Source: Auxenochlorella pyrenoidosa
Lineage: Eukaryota > Chlorophyta > Trebouxiophyceae > Chlorellales > Chlorellaceae
DNA: 64,000 nt
Direction of reading: 5' to 3'
NCBI GenBank assembly: GCA_001430745.1
Contig: KQ482063.1
Coordinates: forward strand, 1,466,224-1,530,223
A program made the position numbers and the translations under genes. Positions within the stretch are counted from its first letter, which is position 1. Each line of letters begins with the position of its first letter. Of this stretch, positions 47,671 to 59,500 are shown one piece after another. The notes below the pieces were generated by a model, which was given only the letters and a program-made list of their open reading frames with translations, did not search any database and had not been told where the DNA came from.

Positions 47671-50600
47671 ATGGACGAGCCCATAGAGATTGAGGCCAAG
47701 CACCTCCAAGAGGTGCGGCGCCGGGGCAGGGCTCCCTCAACCACTTGTCGCTGGGCCACGCACGCTGCACCCTGCGGCCCAGACGGTTTGGCCCTGGATC
47801 GCTGCAGTGTTGCCGGATCTGTGCTTGGCACGCCGCGCCCAGCCCCGAGGGTCTGGCACTCATCGGTGGCGGGTGGCGTCAGCGTCAGGGCACGCCTGCC
47901 CCCACCCTCCTCTGGCTCTGCCCTCATCAACCTTTTTTTGCGTGCTGCTTGACTCACTACCCGCCTGTCAGGTGCTGACACGGCTGACGGATAGGCGCAT
48001 CGCGGTGGAGAAGGAGCTTGCCGCGCTGGGCGAGGCGAAGAAGGGCGCGCAGGACATCTTCCGCCACTGCCGCGGCTTTGAGCGCGCCTACTCGCTTATG
48101 CTGCAGGTGGGCCTGGGCTAGGAGAATGCAGGCACTGCACATCTTTTTGTGGCAGCCCTGCTGTGGCCAGCATTCCTTCGTTTTGACAGCTTCCGTCATG
48201 CCTTCCGTGCATTCCCCATTAGTGCGCATCGCCCTTGCCCGGCCCAATGCCTTCTGGGGGCTCCTGTCTCGTCCTTTCTGCAGGAGGCTAACACCTCCTT
48301 CAAGATCCGTGCTGTGGTGGAAGGCTCCCTGCCTGAGTCGTTGCACAAGATCCCCATTGAAAAGCGGTTCACCAAGGCGTATGTGCGCGAGGTGAGCTCC
48401 GCACACACGTGCTGTACGCAGCCAGCTGGCAGACGTCCAGGTCAGGAGCAGGTTGGACATCATGGACATCAATGCAGTAGCGTGCAGAAGCGGCCAGGTG
48501 GTCCCCCTGCCTGATCATGGTGCACGAGCCCAGGCAAAGCCGCCTCCTTGCCCCCCCGCGCTCCGCCTGCGACCCCCCGCAGATCTGCCGCCAGGCCGAC
48601 GGCTTCCAGCCGCACCTGGTGTCGCCCGAGCGCGGCATCAAGCGCCTGGTGCAGGAGGCGATGCTGCTGACCGCGCCGCACGTGCACCGCTTTGTGGACG
48701 AGATCCACCTGGTGCTGCTGGAGACGGTGCGCGAGGCGGCGCGCCGCTCCGTGCTCACCGAGGCGGGCATCCCGCTGGGGTCTGGCCCCGAGCCGGGCAA
48801 GGGCATGGAGTTCCTGCGGCTCAAGGGCTTTGAGAACGCGGTCATCCAGGCCGCCACCAAGGCGCTGGACGAGTGGAAGGCAGAGGCGCACAAGGGTGAG
48901 TGCCGGGGGCGCCGGAGCCGGGGCGCCGCACGGGGCCAGCATGCACAGCAGGCAGGCGCGCTGGTGCAACCTGCGCACACCAGCAGGAGCAAGCAACTGG
49001 GTGACACAGGTGCAGCTGGGCAGCTGTGCCCGATGCCGACTCCAACAGCAGAGCAGGTATTCTGGAACGAGGGCGCATTTGTCTCACACCCGCGTCCACC
49101 GCTCGTTCCCCCACCCCCCTGCAGTGGCGGAGACGATGGTGCAGATGGAGTGCGACTACGTGACGCCCTCCTTCTTCCGCGAGCTGGAGAAGGAGTACCA
49201 GAGCGGGCTGATGAGCGACGGCGGCGCGCTGGACGGCGCGGTGGAGCAGCCAGACGACCGCATGGCACAGCTGGCGCGCGGTGCGCTGCTGCGGCAGGGC
49301 AGGGCAGGTTTCGCACTGGCTGTTGGCCGTGCACAATGCCCGTGTGACTGAGCAAGCAGGCAAAGAAAGGCCGAGCATTTATGGGGGTGCTGCTGCTGTT
49401 GCCATCGCTTTGCCCTTACCACGGATTGCTCTGTTGCCCCTTCTTGCAGGCCTGCCGCAGCAGCCTGGTGGTGAGGAGTCGGATGATGACAGTGAGGCGC
49501 CTGACAGCGCCCCACCCTCTGCGCGCTCTGCCATCAGCCGCGAGACGTCGCCACAGGTGGGGTGTCAGCATGGGGGGAGGATGCTGCAGTCTGTGGCGAA
49601 CCGGGAGGGTGCAGTGGCATTGATTGAGAGTGTTGGTAGGAATTCCTGTATTGAAGTGCATCCCCAACCTCTGACCCCCGCCGCCGCCGCCCGCCCCCCC
49701 CCCCCCCTGCAGGGCAAGCTGCCCCAGCTGCGCGACGACCTCAAGGCGGGGTGGCTGGAGAAGCGCAGCGGCGACAGCAGCAACCTGAACGCGCTGCCTG
49801 TGGACAGTTGGAAGTGGCAGCGCCGCTGGTTTGTGCTGGCCATGGAGTCGGGCTTCCTCTACTACTTCAAGTCGCCCGAGCAGATGTCCACGGCCGGGGT
49901 GTCGCCCAAGGTGGTTGCTATCGGGCCATGTCAGACTGCCCCGTGTGCAAATGCCCTTGCCAGCAGGAGTGCTGTACTGCTGGGTGCCACGCGTTCTCCG
50001 GGGTTACTGGGGCCCTGCAGCTGCATCCGCGTCTGATGTTGATGGTCCCTGCTGATCATGCTGGCCCTTCCACACCCGCTGCATGTTCGGCTGCCTGCCC
50101 CCCCCCCCCCCTCTGCGTGCTGCAGGTCACCATCAACCTGCGCGACTGCGTGGTGGAGGACTTTGACGCCGCCAGCCAGCCCAGCCAGAAGCGCAGCACC
50201 CAGAAGCTGGACAACAAGGCGGGCGGGACCGTGTCGCTGCTCATCCGCATCTCGCACAAGGTTTGTGGAGCCAGCGTGGGCGGTGCAGTGCAGGCAGCAG
50301 GGAGGGCAGGCTCGGCAGGGCAGCCAAGGCAAGGCAGTCCCAAGTGCCCTGCCCTACAGCTCACACACCTCTGCGCCAGCATTTTTCCCACCCCTGCGGT
50401 GTGCCTGCGCTGCACGCCTGCCCTCCCCGAGCGCCATTCCCGCCCGTCCCCTGCAGAACCCGGCTATGTCGGTGGCCAAGAACCACCACCAGATCATCCT
50501 GCGGGCTGGCGACGCGGCGGAGAAGTACGAGTGGCTGGCGCGGCTGCGCAACGCCTCTGACATGCGCGGCGGCGTGGGCAAGGCGCCGCCCATCGCGGGC

Positions 50601-52424
50601 GCGACCAGCCAGCAGCTGGCGGCGCAGCAGCAGCAGCAGCAACCGCAGCAGCAGCCGGGCGGCAGCGCGGCGGCTTCCCGTCGGACCACAACCGGCGGCT
50701 CCGAGGTGGCGCCGCCGCCTGAGCAGAAGAAGGTGGGCGCTCCCGGCAGGGCGGCTGCAAGCCGCCCCCCCTGCCATGCAGCGCTTGTGTGCGCTGCGCG
50801 CTCAGCCATGGCACCCGTCCGCATTCTGGGGCAGCGCTCACGCTTCTGCTGCCCGTTGTCTGGGCCCCTCCCCGTGCAGGGCATGTTTGGGCGCGCCCTG
50901 GAGAAGGTGGCCGACCGCTTTGGCGGCTTTGGCGGCAGCAAGATGGGCAACATGATCGAGGTGCGGTGGAGGGCTGTGCCGGGGCGTGGGGGTCCGAGGT
51001 GGGCTGGTGGCAGGCGCAGCGTGGGCGGTAGTGCCGGTGCAGGCGGGCCTGGCCTGGTGCCGTACGCCTGCACCTGCCCCTGTGTGCTGGTGTGCTCACC
51101 CGGGCACCCCCCCCCCCCCGCTGCCCCCCCTGGCGCAGGTGGGCAGCATCGAGGACCTGGATGCCTACTACGAGCGGCTGGGCAACTTCACGGGGCTGTA
51201 CGCGCGCCACATCTTCAACCGCATGGCCAAGACTGTGCCCAAGGCCATCGTGCTGTGCCAGGTGGGGTCGGGTCGGGTCGGGTGCGCATGGGGCCCTGCA
51301 GCAGGGTGCCTCCGCCCAGGCTGGTCGCCAAGCCAGGCTGGCAACCTGCCACTCTCATCCTGCTGCAGAGCAGAGCCTGCTGTCAGGTCACGCATCACCT
51401 TGCAGCTCTGCATGCCAACCTCTACTCTTCTTGTTTTCTTGCTCGCACACGCCTAGCCTTGCCTCACGCTACCCCCTGCCCCTGCCGCGCAGATCATCCG
51501 CTCCCGCGACCGCCTGCTGGACCAGCTGTACAACTATCTGATGGGCCTCAAGCCCTTCGAGGTGGACGCCCTGCTGGCAGAGGACCCCACCCTGGTGAAG
51601 CGGTGCGAGGCTGGGCAGGGGCCGCCCAGGCGGCGCAGGACTGGGCAGCTTGGGCCGGCACAGCTCCCGTCTTCTTGTCGGATGCACTCGTCACCCTGCC
51701 TTGGTCCCTGAATTGGTGGCCCCTGGCCTCCACCCTTGCCTGCAGGCGCAACGCCGCGCAGCAGGCTGCCAAGGAGCTGGCCGAGGCGCAGTCAGAGGTC
51801 AAGAAGATCCAGGAGGTGGGCCGGGTGGCGCCGCCCTTGCCAGCCCTCCCCTCGCCTGCCGCCCCACACTGCGCTGTGCTTGTGCAGCGCCGGCCGAGTG
51901 CTGCTGTGCTGTGCCTATCCTGAGACCGCCACTTGGCCTGACGAGCTCGCGCAGCGCTGCCCCGCGCGCAGGTGCGCGCCGCCACCACGCCGCGCGCCGA
52001 CCCCACCGCGCTGGTCTCGCTGCGCGCGCTGCTGCTGGCGGGCGCCTTCCCGCTCATCCCGCCGGACAAGGTGCCCAAGAGCACGCGCATCGGCGCGCTG
52101 TACGGCGAGTTCACGCCCGTCACGCTGCTGCAGGAGCTGGGCGGCGCAGCCGGGCAGGCTGTGCAGCTGGGCGCGGCGGCGCTCAAGGCCACCGTGTCCA
52201 AGGTGGCCGGCGCCATCGGCATCGGCGGCAGCGGCAGCAGCGAGGGCGCAGAAGGGGGCGCAGCTGCAGACGCGGCCGGCGCGGATGGCAGTGCGGGCAG
52301 CCGGCCAGGCTCGGCTGCGCCTGCTGCCGTCCCGGTGGCGCCCTCGCCCACTGCCGCTGCTGGCGCAACGTCAGCAGCAGCCAAGCCGCGGCGGCAGCCG
52401 CCGCCACCTCCCCCGAAGATGTGA
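47671..52424 (+). CDS. Dynamin-related protein (DRP2-like) with stalk, PH and GED but no GTPase domain
   Basis: Resembles plant DRP2 membrane-trafficking dynamins but lacks the G domain. About 14 exons from ATG 47671 to TGA 52422-52424, roughly 770 residues. After MDEPIEIEAKHLQE comes the stalk: VEKELAALGEAKKG, FKIRAVVEGSLP, RFTKAYVRE, QADGFQPHLVSPERGIKRLV, VHRFVDEIHLVLLETVREA. A PH domain follows (LKAGWLEKRSG, WKWQRRWFVL, FLYYFKSPEQ, WLARLRNAS), then Gln-rich linker, GED (VGSIEDLDAYYERLGNFTG, MAKTVPKAIVLCQ, LLDQLYNYLMG) and a proline-rich end (PPPPPPKM). The order matches DRP2. No P-loop GxxxxGKS, DLPG or TKLD motif exists upstream; APH-1 occupies that DNA. It may bind membranes or regulate a full-length dynamin; GTP hydrolysis is not expected. 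Confidence 0.85.
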
Positions 52425-52529
52425 GCCCACCCGTGCTCGCATCCGGGGCTGGTCCCAAGCGCGCTTGTCTCCTCTCTGTGTGTTTCTCGACTTGCGTCCA
52501 TTGATTGTATGTGTCCTGTGCCCGGCTGC

Positions 52530-52543
52530 TGTAACACATTACA
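52530..52543. terminator. Palindromic double TGTAA polyadenylation signal
   Basis: TGTAACACATTACA gives TGTAA on the plus strand about 105 bp past the dynamin-like stop, and TGTAA on the minus strand about 135 bp past the STE24 stop. TGTAA is the usual green-algal polyadenylation signal. Confidence 0.6.
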
Positions 52544-52678
52544 AAATGTTGCTGCAGCTTAGTATGTCACGATCGCTGTGGTTACGCAAGAAATGCCAGC
52601 AAAGCGGCGGCGTGCAGCCCAAGCCTGCGATGCATCGGCCATGGTTTGCCAGTCACAGGCGTCGCTCTGCCGCTGCCC

Positions 52679-55600
52679 TCACTTGCTCTTCTTCATTGCC
52701 ACATCGATGGCTGCCAGGCGCTCCAACAGCGGCGGGTGGCTGTGGTGGAATGAGCTGTACAGCGCGTCGACATTGACTGCACCCTGCAGCAGAGGCAGGG
52801 AGCAGCACAGCTGGGTACACCAGGACTTTGCGGCAGCTGCCTGGCATGAGAAGGATAGTACAGGTCAGGGCAGGGCTCCACCCGCCATCATGCCCTATCC
52901 TCGGGTGCCAGCGACATCCCCTGGCTTTCCCAGGCCAGCCCACACACAGCGCCCGTCTGTCCCGACGTCACTCCCCCGTCTCTGGACGGCCCCAGCAGCC
53001 CACCTTGTTCTCCTTGTCCAGTATGACCAGGGCCTCGCGCAGCTGCTCGCCCCGCCCCAGCTCGACTCCAAACCCGTCGGCCTGAAACTCAAACCGCCGG
53101 CTGATTACGTTGGAGAGCCAGCCCAGCAGCTGCACGGGCGCAAGGGGGCAGGGTCGGACAGCCAGCAGCTGCTACACCGGGATGGCATGCTCAACTCAAG
53201 CGGGGGCGCGGGCAGCACTGCCCAACCACTGCACCTGCGCTTCCCCCCCAATCCTGACCCCCCAAGCCCAGGCTCCCTTGGTTCTGATGACCCGGACAGC
53301 CCCTCTCACCTCGTCCACAGGCCCAATGAGGTACTGGAACAGCAGGAAGGCGCCCAGCGCGGGGCGCTCCCCCGCGGCAAAGCCAAAGCTCTCAAACACG
53401 CCGGGGGCGTTGCGCACGAGCGTGAACAGCGAGAGCTGGGCCAGGGAGACGAGCTGGTGGGCAACCAGCAGCTTAGGCATGTGGCCCAGCTTCCTGCACG
53501 GAGCGGGGCAGAGGGGTGCGAAGGTGGGTTGAGCTGCCCAGCCTGGGCTGTCTGCCGCTTCAGTGCTGCGCCATCGACCAACAGATCCGCATGCCCTGCC
53601 CCTGCACGCAATGCCACCGCAGCGCCAGCCCTGATGCACACAGAGCAAACACTTCACCCAGGGGCCAGGCAGTGCAGCGCACGGAGCTGGAACAGGCGGC
53701 GTGGTGCGCCGCAGGGCACGCAGCCAGCGGGGCGCGCACCCACCAGCGGCCCAGTCTACTCAGTCTAGTCTGGCACCCACCAGTGGCCCAGCTCGTGCGC
53801 CAGCACCGCCACCACCTGCTCCCGGCTGCACTGCTGCAGCAGCGTGTCGTACAGCACGATGCGCTTATTGGAGGAGAAGCCGTACTGCGCGGGGCCCAGC
53901 GGGGGCAGGGGGGGGGCACACACGGGAGGGTGATGGGGCCCGCGCTGCCGGCAGGGGCACTGGAGCGGGCAGGCAGCCTGCCGGGCCAACACAGAACCAC
54001 CACAGCCGCGGTTGTGCCTCCACGCCCAGCCACCTGGTAGGCGTTGGAGTGGGCCGACCGCCGGCTGCCATCCACCACAAACAGCTTCTTCAGCGGGAAT
54101 GACAGGGAGGCGGCCAGCGCCTCGATTGCCTCCCTGCCATCCAGGGGGAGGCACAAGCAGGCGCAGGCGGCTTGGTCAGCACCAGGGCTGCCTGGCAGCG
54201 GGGGAGCCGCCAAAACTCGGCATTCACTCGCGCCAGCGCAGCAAACCGGTGAGGCAGGGCAGGGCCATTGGGTAGGCTGGTGCAGGATGCACGGATGCAT
54301 GATGCCTGGTGCCCCTGCTTCCTGCTGAGCAGGCGCCACTGAACCGCTACTGCCGCAGCCACCTCAGGGGCTGCCCCAGCCCCACCTGAGGGGCCCCTCC
54401 TCCAGGGGGGCAAACTTGTTGAAGAGGGGCGCGATGGCGGTGGGGTAGACGGTGATCATGAACAGAGCCAGCGCCAGCAGGAAGCCCCACAGCTGCAACA
54501 AGCAGGGGTGGGTGGGTGTGTGGTGTGGGGTGGGGGGGTGGATGGGCGGGGTGGGGGGAAATCAGCAAGCAGCGGGCCCGTGCGCGTGGCTGGCCATGCC
54601 GCACCTTCCCTGCGCAAAGGCAGGCGGCCCCACCTCTGTGGGGGCGGCCGGGCAGTCCCTGCCTTGCATGCCGTCCCCAACCCCTGCGCTGACCAGCGGC
54701 GGCCGGGCTGCAGGCAGCGGGGCGCACCTGCAGGCCCACCCAGGGGCTGGCGCGCTGCAGGATGGCGGTGAAGCCAGCCACCACTGGCGGCAGCAGCAGC
54801 AGGCCCAGCAGGACCTGCGGTGCGCAGCGACCGGGGGGGGGAGGGCCGGCACGTCGGCAGCGGCGCACGGGTGCCAGCCTGGTTCGCCAGCAGCTGCAGC
54901 GCCGCCGCTCAGTGGCACAGGGCACGTGACTGGTACTTGTAACGCCGCACCCACCGCAGGGCCCGCCTTCACCTGCCCCCCGACCAGCCTGTACCCTGGT
55001 TACAATGCTCGCCGCACAGACCTGCCCCAGCTCCTGCCGCCCACCCACCGATTTAGCGGTGTCTGCCACAAACGTCCTCAGCGACGTCTTGTTGAAGCCG
55101 TGCCGTGCCTCCAGCACAAACGTCGAGTACCAAGACCAGGGCAGGCCCAGCAGCAGCGTGACGCCCGCCTGCAGAGCGTGCATCCTCAGTAGGCGATTGG
55201 CAGACAGCTGCCGAGGGGCTGGGCCAGCCAGAGACATCGCCGGCCCCAGGCAGGTGCCCAAGCTGCACATGGGCCGCCACGTGGTGTCGCACACCAGCTG
55301 CCCCCCCAACAAACAGTTCGGCTGCAGCGACAGGTCGACCAGGCAGCTCTGTCCTCTGCCCAGCGCACCTGGATGAGCGCCCAGGCCACGCTCTGCGCCA
55401 GCTCGCCCGACAAGCCCAGCACGCCCAGCGAGCGCCCCGCCAGCCGCCAGCTCCAGGGCAGGAAGCCTCCCGCCAGCAGGGCGGTGTTGAGCGCAAAGTC
55501 GCACAGCCCACGCACACGCGAGAACTGCAGGCATGCGGGGTGGGGGCAGAGGCAGCCGCCCAGTGTGGAAGCAGAAGCCCCAGGCTCGGCCACCAGTGCA

Positions 55601-56073
55601 CACATGCATGCGGGAGAGCGGCAGTGGGTGCGTCCTTGACTTCACCTGCAACTTGTCCACATTGTACGCACGCTTCGCCTCAAACTCTTTCTGTGTGTAC
55701 AGTCCTGCCACGGTGGGCGGCGGCTTTGGCAGGCGCAGGGCCTGCGAGAATGGGCGGTGCGAGCGCATGGGACGAGGGGCCTTGTGAGGGGGAACCGGTG
55801 TGGCGGTGGCGTGATGGTGCCATCAGCACGTCGCACATCCGCGAGCGTCGAATCTCACGCAGTCCGATCGCACCTCTGCGCTCCCATGAGCTGTTTGGGC
55901 AGCTCTCCTACATGGGAGCCAAAGTTGTGCACTGGCTAAATTCGAAGGGTGCTCCCTGCACCTGTTTGAAGGCTCACCTGTCGTTGACGTGCGTCCAACC
56001 ATGCGTGGAGCAGATAGATTGCAGTGTTGATGGCCAGCACGGCCTCCAGCCAGGGGAAGGCGCTCACCTCCAT
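52679..56073 (-). CDS. STE24: CAAX prenyl protease 1 (STE24-type zinc metalloprotease)
   Basis: ER multi-pass M48 peptidase that removes the -AAX tripeptide from prenylated proteins. About ten minus-strand exons from ATG 56073 (MEVSAFPWLEAVLAINTAIY) to TGA at 52679. Motifs in family order: TQKEFEAKRAYNVDKLQ, LPWSWYSTFVLEARHGFNK, TVYPTAIAPLFNKFAPLEEG, FPLKKLFVVDGSRRSAHSNA, FSSNKRIVLYDTLLQQC, zinc site HELGHW (HExxH), FTLVRN, third zinc ligand in RRFEFQADGFG, and ALYSAFHHSHPPLLERLAAI. The C terminus MKKSK resembles an ER-retrieval signal. HELGHW is completed by splicing to KLGH; read-through shows a false extra W. Near full-length agreement with plant STE24. Confidence 0.95.
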
Positions 56074-56507
56074 ACTCCCTCAGGTTTGGGGCGCCTTTAA
56101 GATGTATTCTGAAACGATCAGAAGGCTTTGCCAAGCCCCGATTGAGGCCTGGCCTGCATGACGCCAAAGGGGAGCGCACCACAGCAGGCGTCGCAGCCGG
56201 CGGCTGCCCATGATGATGCTGCTATGCCCAGTTGTTCCAACCTGCATCTACGCCTGCCTCTGTGGCTGCTTGCAGGGAACAGTGTCTGTGTTGCATGAAA
56301 CTTCAGAAAAGTACTCGTGGCGCTCATGGGCCAGGCACAGCGCAGCAGGTCTGGGTAGGTTGCCGTGCATGAAATAGTGAAGGCATCAAAAAAGCGACAA
56401 ATGAAGGTGTTTGCAGGTGCAAGGTCACTCGCACGAGGAGGCTCGGCCATGGCCACCTTGCCCGCGCGGTGAGGCGGCACGGACGCCCGGCTCCAGGCAA
56501 CGGTGGG
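56074..56507. other. Intergenic spacer STE24 promoter / protease 3' end
   Basis: 434 bp of relatively low GC sequence holding the STE24 upstream region and the protease 3' UTR. No gene seen. Confidence 0.4.
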
Positions 56508-59500
56508 CTACGCCACGCCAGCTGCCTCGTCCACCACAGCATACACAGCATCGGTGGTCACGCCGCAGGCATTGTTGTCCACAGAAACCTTGAAGTAGCC
56601 TGCAGGCGAGAGGGAAGGAGGGGCGCCAGGGCTGCAGTTTACGCAGCTGCTTCCGCAGGCAAGCCGCAGGGGCAGCTGCGGTGGCGGCAGGAGGATCAGG
56701 TGCTGCGCCGCTGGCCCTCACTGCCTGCAGGGTACATCCCCCTCCAAGGCGCACCTCCATCGCCCCAGTGATCGCTCCACGAGTTCTTGACCTCCCTGGA
56801 TGGCACAGCAGGGGTGGGAAGGGGGGCCGCGGACGCGACGCTCGAGGGACTTGAAGGGTGTGCCCCGCTGGGCGCCACGCAGCCCCAGCCGCACATGTGC
56901 GCCTCTGGCCCCCCAGCACCCCTCCCTGGCACCCCGGCGAGCTGCACCCATGCCAAGCGTCTGCCTGCCCTTGCGCAGCCGGCTGAGCTGGCCACCCCTG
57001 CCCAAGACGCTGCCCGGGCCCCGCCCCGGCGCCCGCACCAGTAGTCACCCTCGGGGGAGGTGCCGTAGCCCACCAGCAGGATGTCGTGGTCCAGGCCCGA
57101 CGGCTTGTACTCACACTGCACGCGTGGCCGGTGAGGTTGCAGAGGCAGGTGGGCGGCCGGGGGGGGCCGCGCACGCGCAAGCCGGTTGCGTGCATGCAGC
57201 GCAGTCTAGGCAGCGAGGACTGTGCAGCGGAGCCGCTATGTGCTGCCCAGCCACCTGCCGATGCAACGTGCTACCGGTCCGCGGCTGCAGGGGTGCTGCA
57301 AACAGGACCGGTGCAAACTACGCAGCCGCTCGTGCCGCAGTGCTGCAGGGAGCATGCAGGCCCAGCCCGCCTGCCCGCACACAGCCGGCCGCCCCGCACC
57401 CGCTCCTCCCGGTACACCCCCCCGCTGTAGAAGCGGAACGATGGGTGAGAGGCATCAAAGGAGATGGCCAGCGGGCCGCGGCTCAGCAGGGCCTCTCGCA
57501 GCGCGGCATCGTTGTAGCGTGGCACGCGGGCGTAGCCCTGGGGGGGAGGGCAAAGGTGCAGCCAGGGGGAGGCGAGTGGCGGCGTATGTGCAGCTGCTGA
57601 CGTGGTGGCGCGGCCTGTAGGCACGCCGGGTGCGACTGGCAACGCACCTTGGGGCTGCATCGTGGCGGCGGGACGGCGAGAGAGTTGCAAATGCACAGAG
57701 CGCGCAAGGCGGCCCGAAAAGGGAAATAGGGCAGCGCGTGCGCAGGCCATGAGCCTGTTGGGCTGCGGGCTGGCGGGCGCTCTGGGCCGGGGCGGGCAGC
57801 GCCGTGCCATGCCAGCTGGGCGCACCTTGAACCTGCCGACGCGGCGGGTGGCGTTGGCCATGCAGTAGCCGTCCTGGCCCTTGTACTGCAGCAGGAGGAG
57901 GCATCGGCGGCCCGTGACCCAGGGCAGCAGCAGCTGGCGGCAGCAGCTGGCAGAGCGTGCAGTGCCGCCAAGCGGCCTCGGGATGCCGGGACGCCGAAAT
58001 GTTTCCAGCAAGCGCAGCGCCGAGGACAGCAGGGACAACAGGCAGCACATACCTGGTAGTCCCGAGTGAGCGCGATGCCGCCGGCCTCCACAATGTGGCC
58101 AATGGCCGCCCAGTGGTTGCCGCCATCACAGCCTGGAGCAGGGCCACAGACAGCATGTGGGCAGGGCACGGGTGCAGCATGCACCTGGCGTGAGGATGCA
58201 GACTGCCACCCTGCGCATGGCACCGAGCATGTAGCGCACAGGCTGCTGCATGCGGTGGGGTGCCCCCACGCACCCAGGTTGGAGGCCGGGTCCTCAGGAA
58301 CATAGCCCCAGCTGCAATCCACGATCTGTTGGTCTGAGAAGGATACCTGCGGTGGGGCGGCGCGGCAGGCCGCAGAGGCCAGGAGGGCAAGCACGTCTTC
58401 AACAGGGGTCCGGCAGCCCTGCCCTGCACGCAGGCATGCATCCCAATCAATTGCCTCCTGATGCGCCCGCTGCCGCACATCTGCGGGCCCGCACCTGCTG
58501 TCCAGTCGCCCTGAACCAGGCCGCTTCCATGGTGCCAGTGGCCGAGAAGGCCTGAGGATCACAGGCAGGTGAAAGGGCAGCAGCGGCAGAGCGCACAGCT
58601 GGGAGGGGCAGCCGCGTGCTGCAAGCACATGCGGCTGGACGGCAGCGCTGCATGTGGCATTCTCCCAGCTGGACAGAACACCCTTGGGATGAGCAGGCCC
58701 ATCCTTGGCCCTCTGGGCGAGCCCCAGCTAGCATGCTGCGTGCATGCCATCCTGGACAGCAAGCCACATGCTTCTGCCATGCTGGTCCACCCGAAACCCA
58801 AGACCCAAGTCCACTGACCCAGCAGCTTCCTGCAGCAGGGGGCAGCCGGGCAGCGGCACTTGTGGCATGGGTGCGGCGAGCAGAGCAGCCAAGCCGGGGC
58901 AGGCGGCATGCTCGGACACCACGGGCGGGTTTGGCGGCAGAGGCGCGGGCCATGGAAAGAGGCGCGCCAGGCGCCGCTGCCGCTGGTTCCTGGGCACAGC
59001 CTCACCGCAGGTGGCCTGGTCCTTTGGGCCGATGCCGTCGGCGCCGGTGCCGCGCCAGCTCAGCTGCGCGGGCACCCGGCCCGGGTCGACCAGCGGCTCG
59101 TGCGGCAGCTCGTGCTTGCGCAGCTTGCGCGGCTCTGCTGCCTCGCCCCCAAGGTGGTCGTCCACACCGGCCGGGGCGCCGGAGCGGCGCTGGGCCGCGA
59201 GCCGCGCGCGCCGGGGCAGCATGAGCGCCACAAACTCCGCCTCGGACCAGTCGCCAAAGCTGCGGCGCCGGCGCAGGCGGGGGTGGCGCCAGCGCACGTC
59301 AACCATGCAGGCAGGCGCGCCGCTGCAAGGCCCTGCCAGCATGCTGTTGGGCACCCTCAAAGACCGAGCCGCGGGGAGCAGGGTCGAAGCACCGCCAGCG
59401 CTGCGGTCGGGCAGCGGGTGCCCCCACCGGGCTGCGCCTACTGCCAGCCATTGGTGCAGGGGGCGGGCGCCGCGCACCGGTTCATGGCCAGCCGGAAGGT

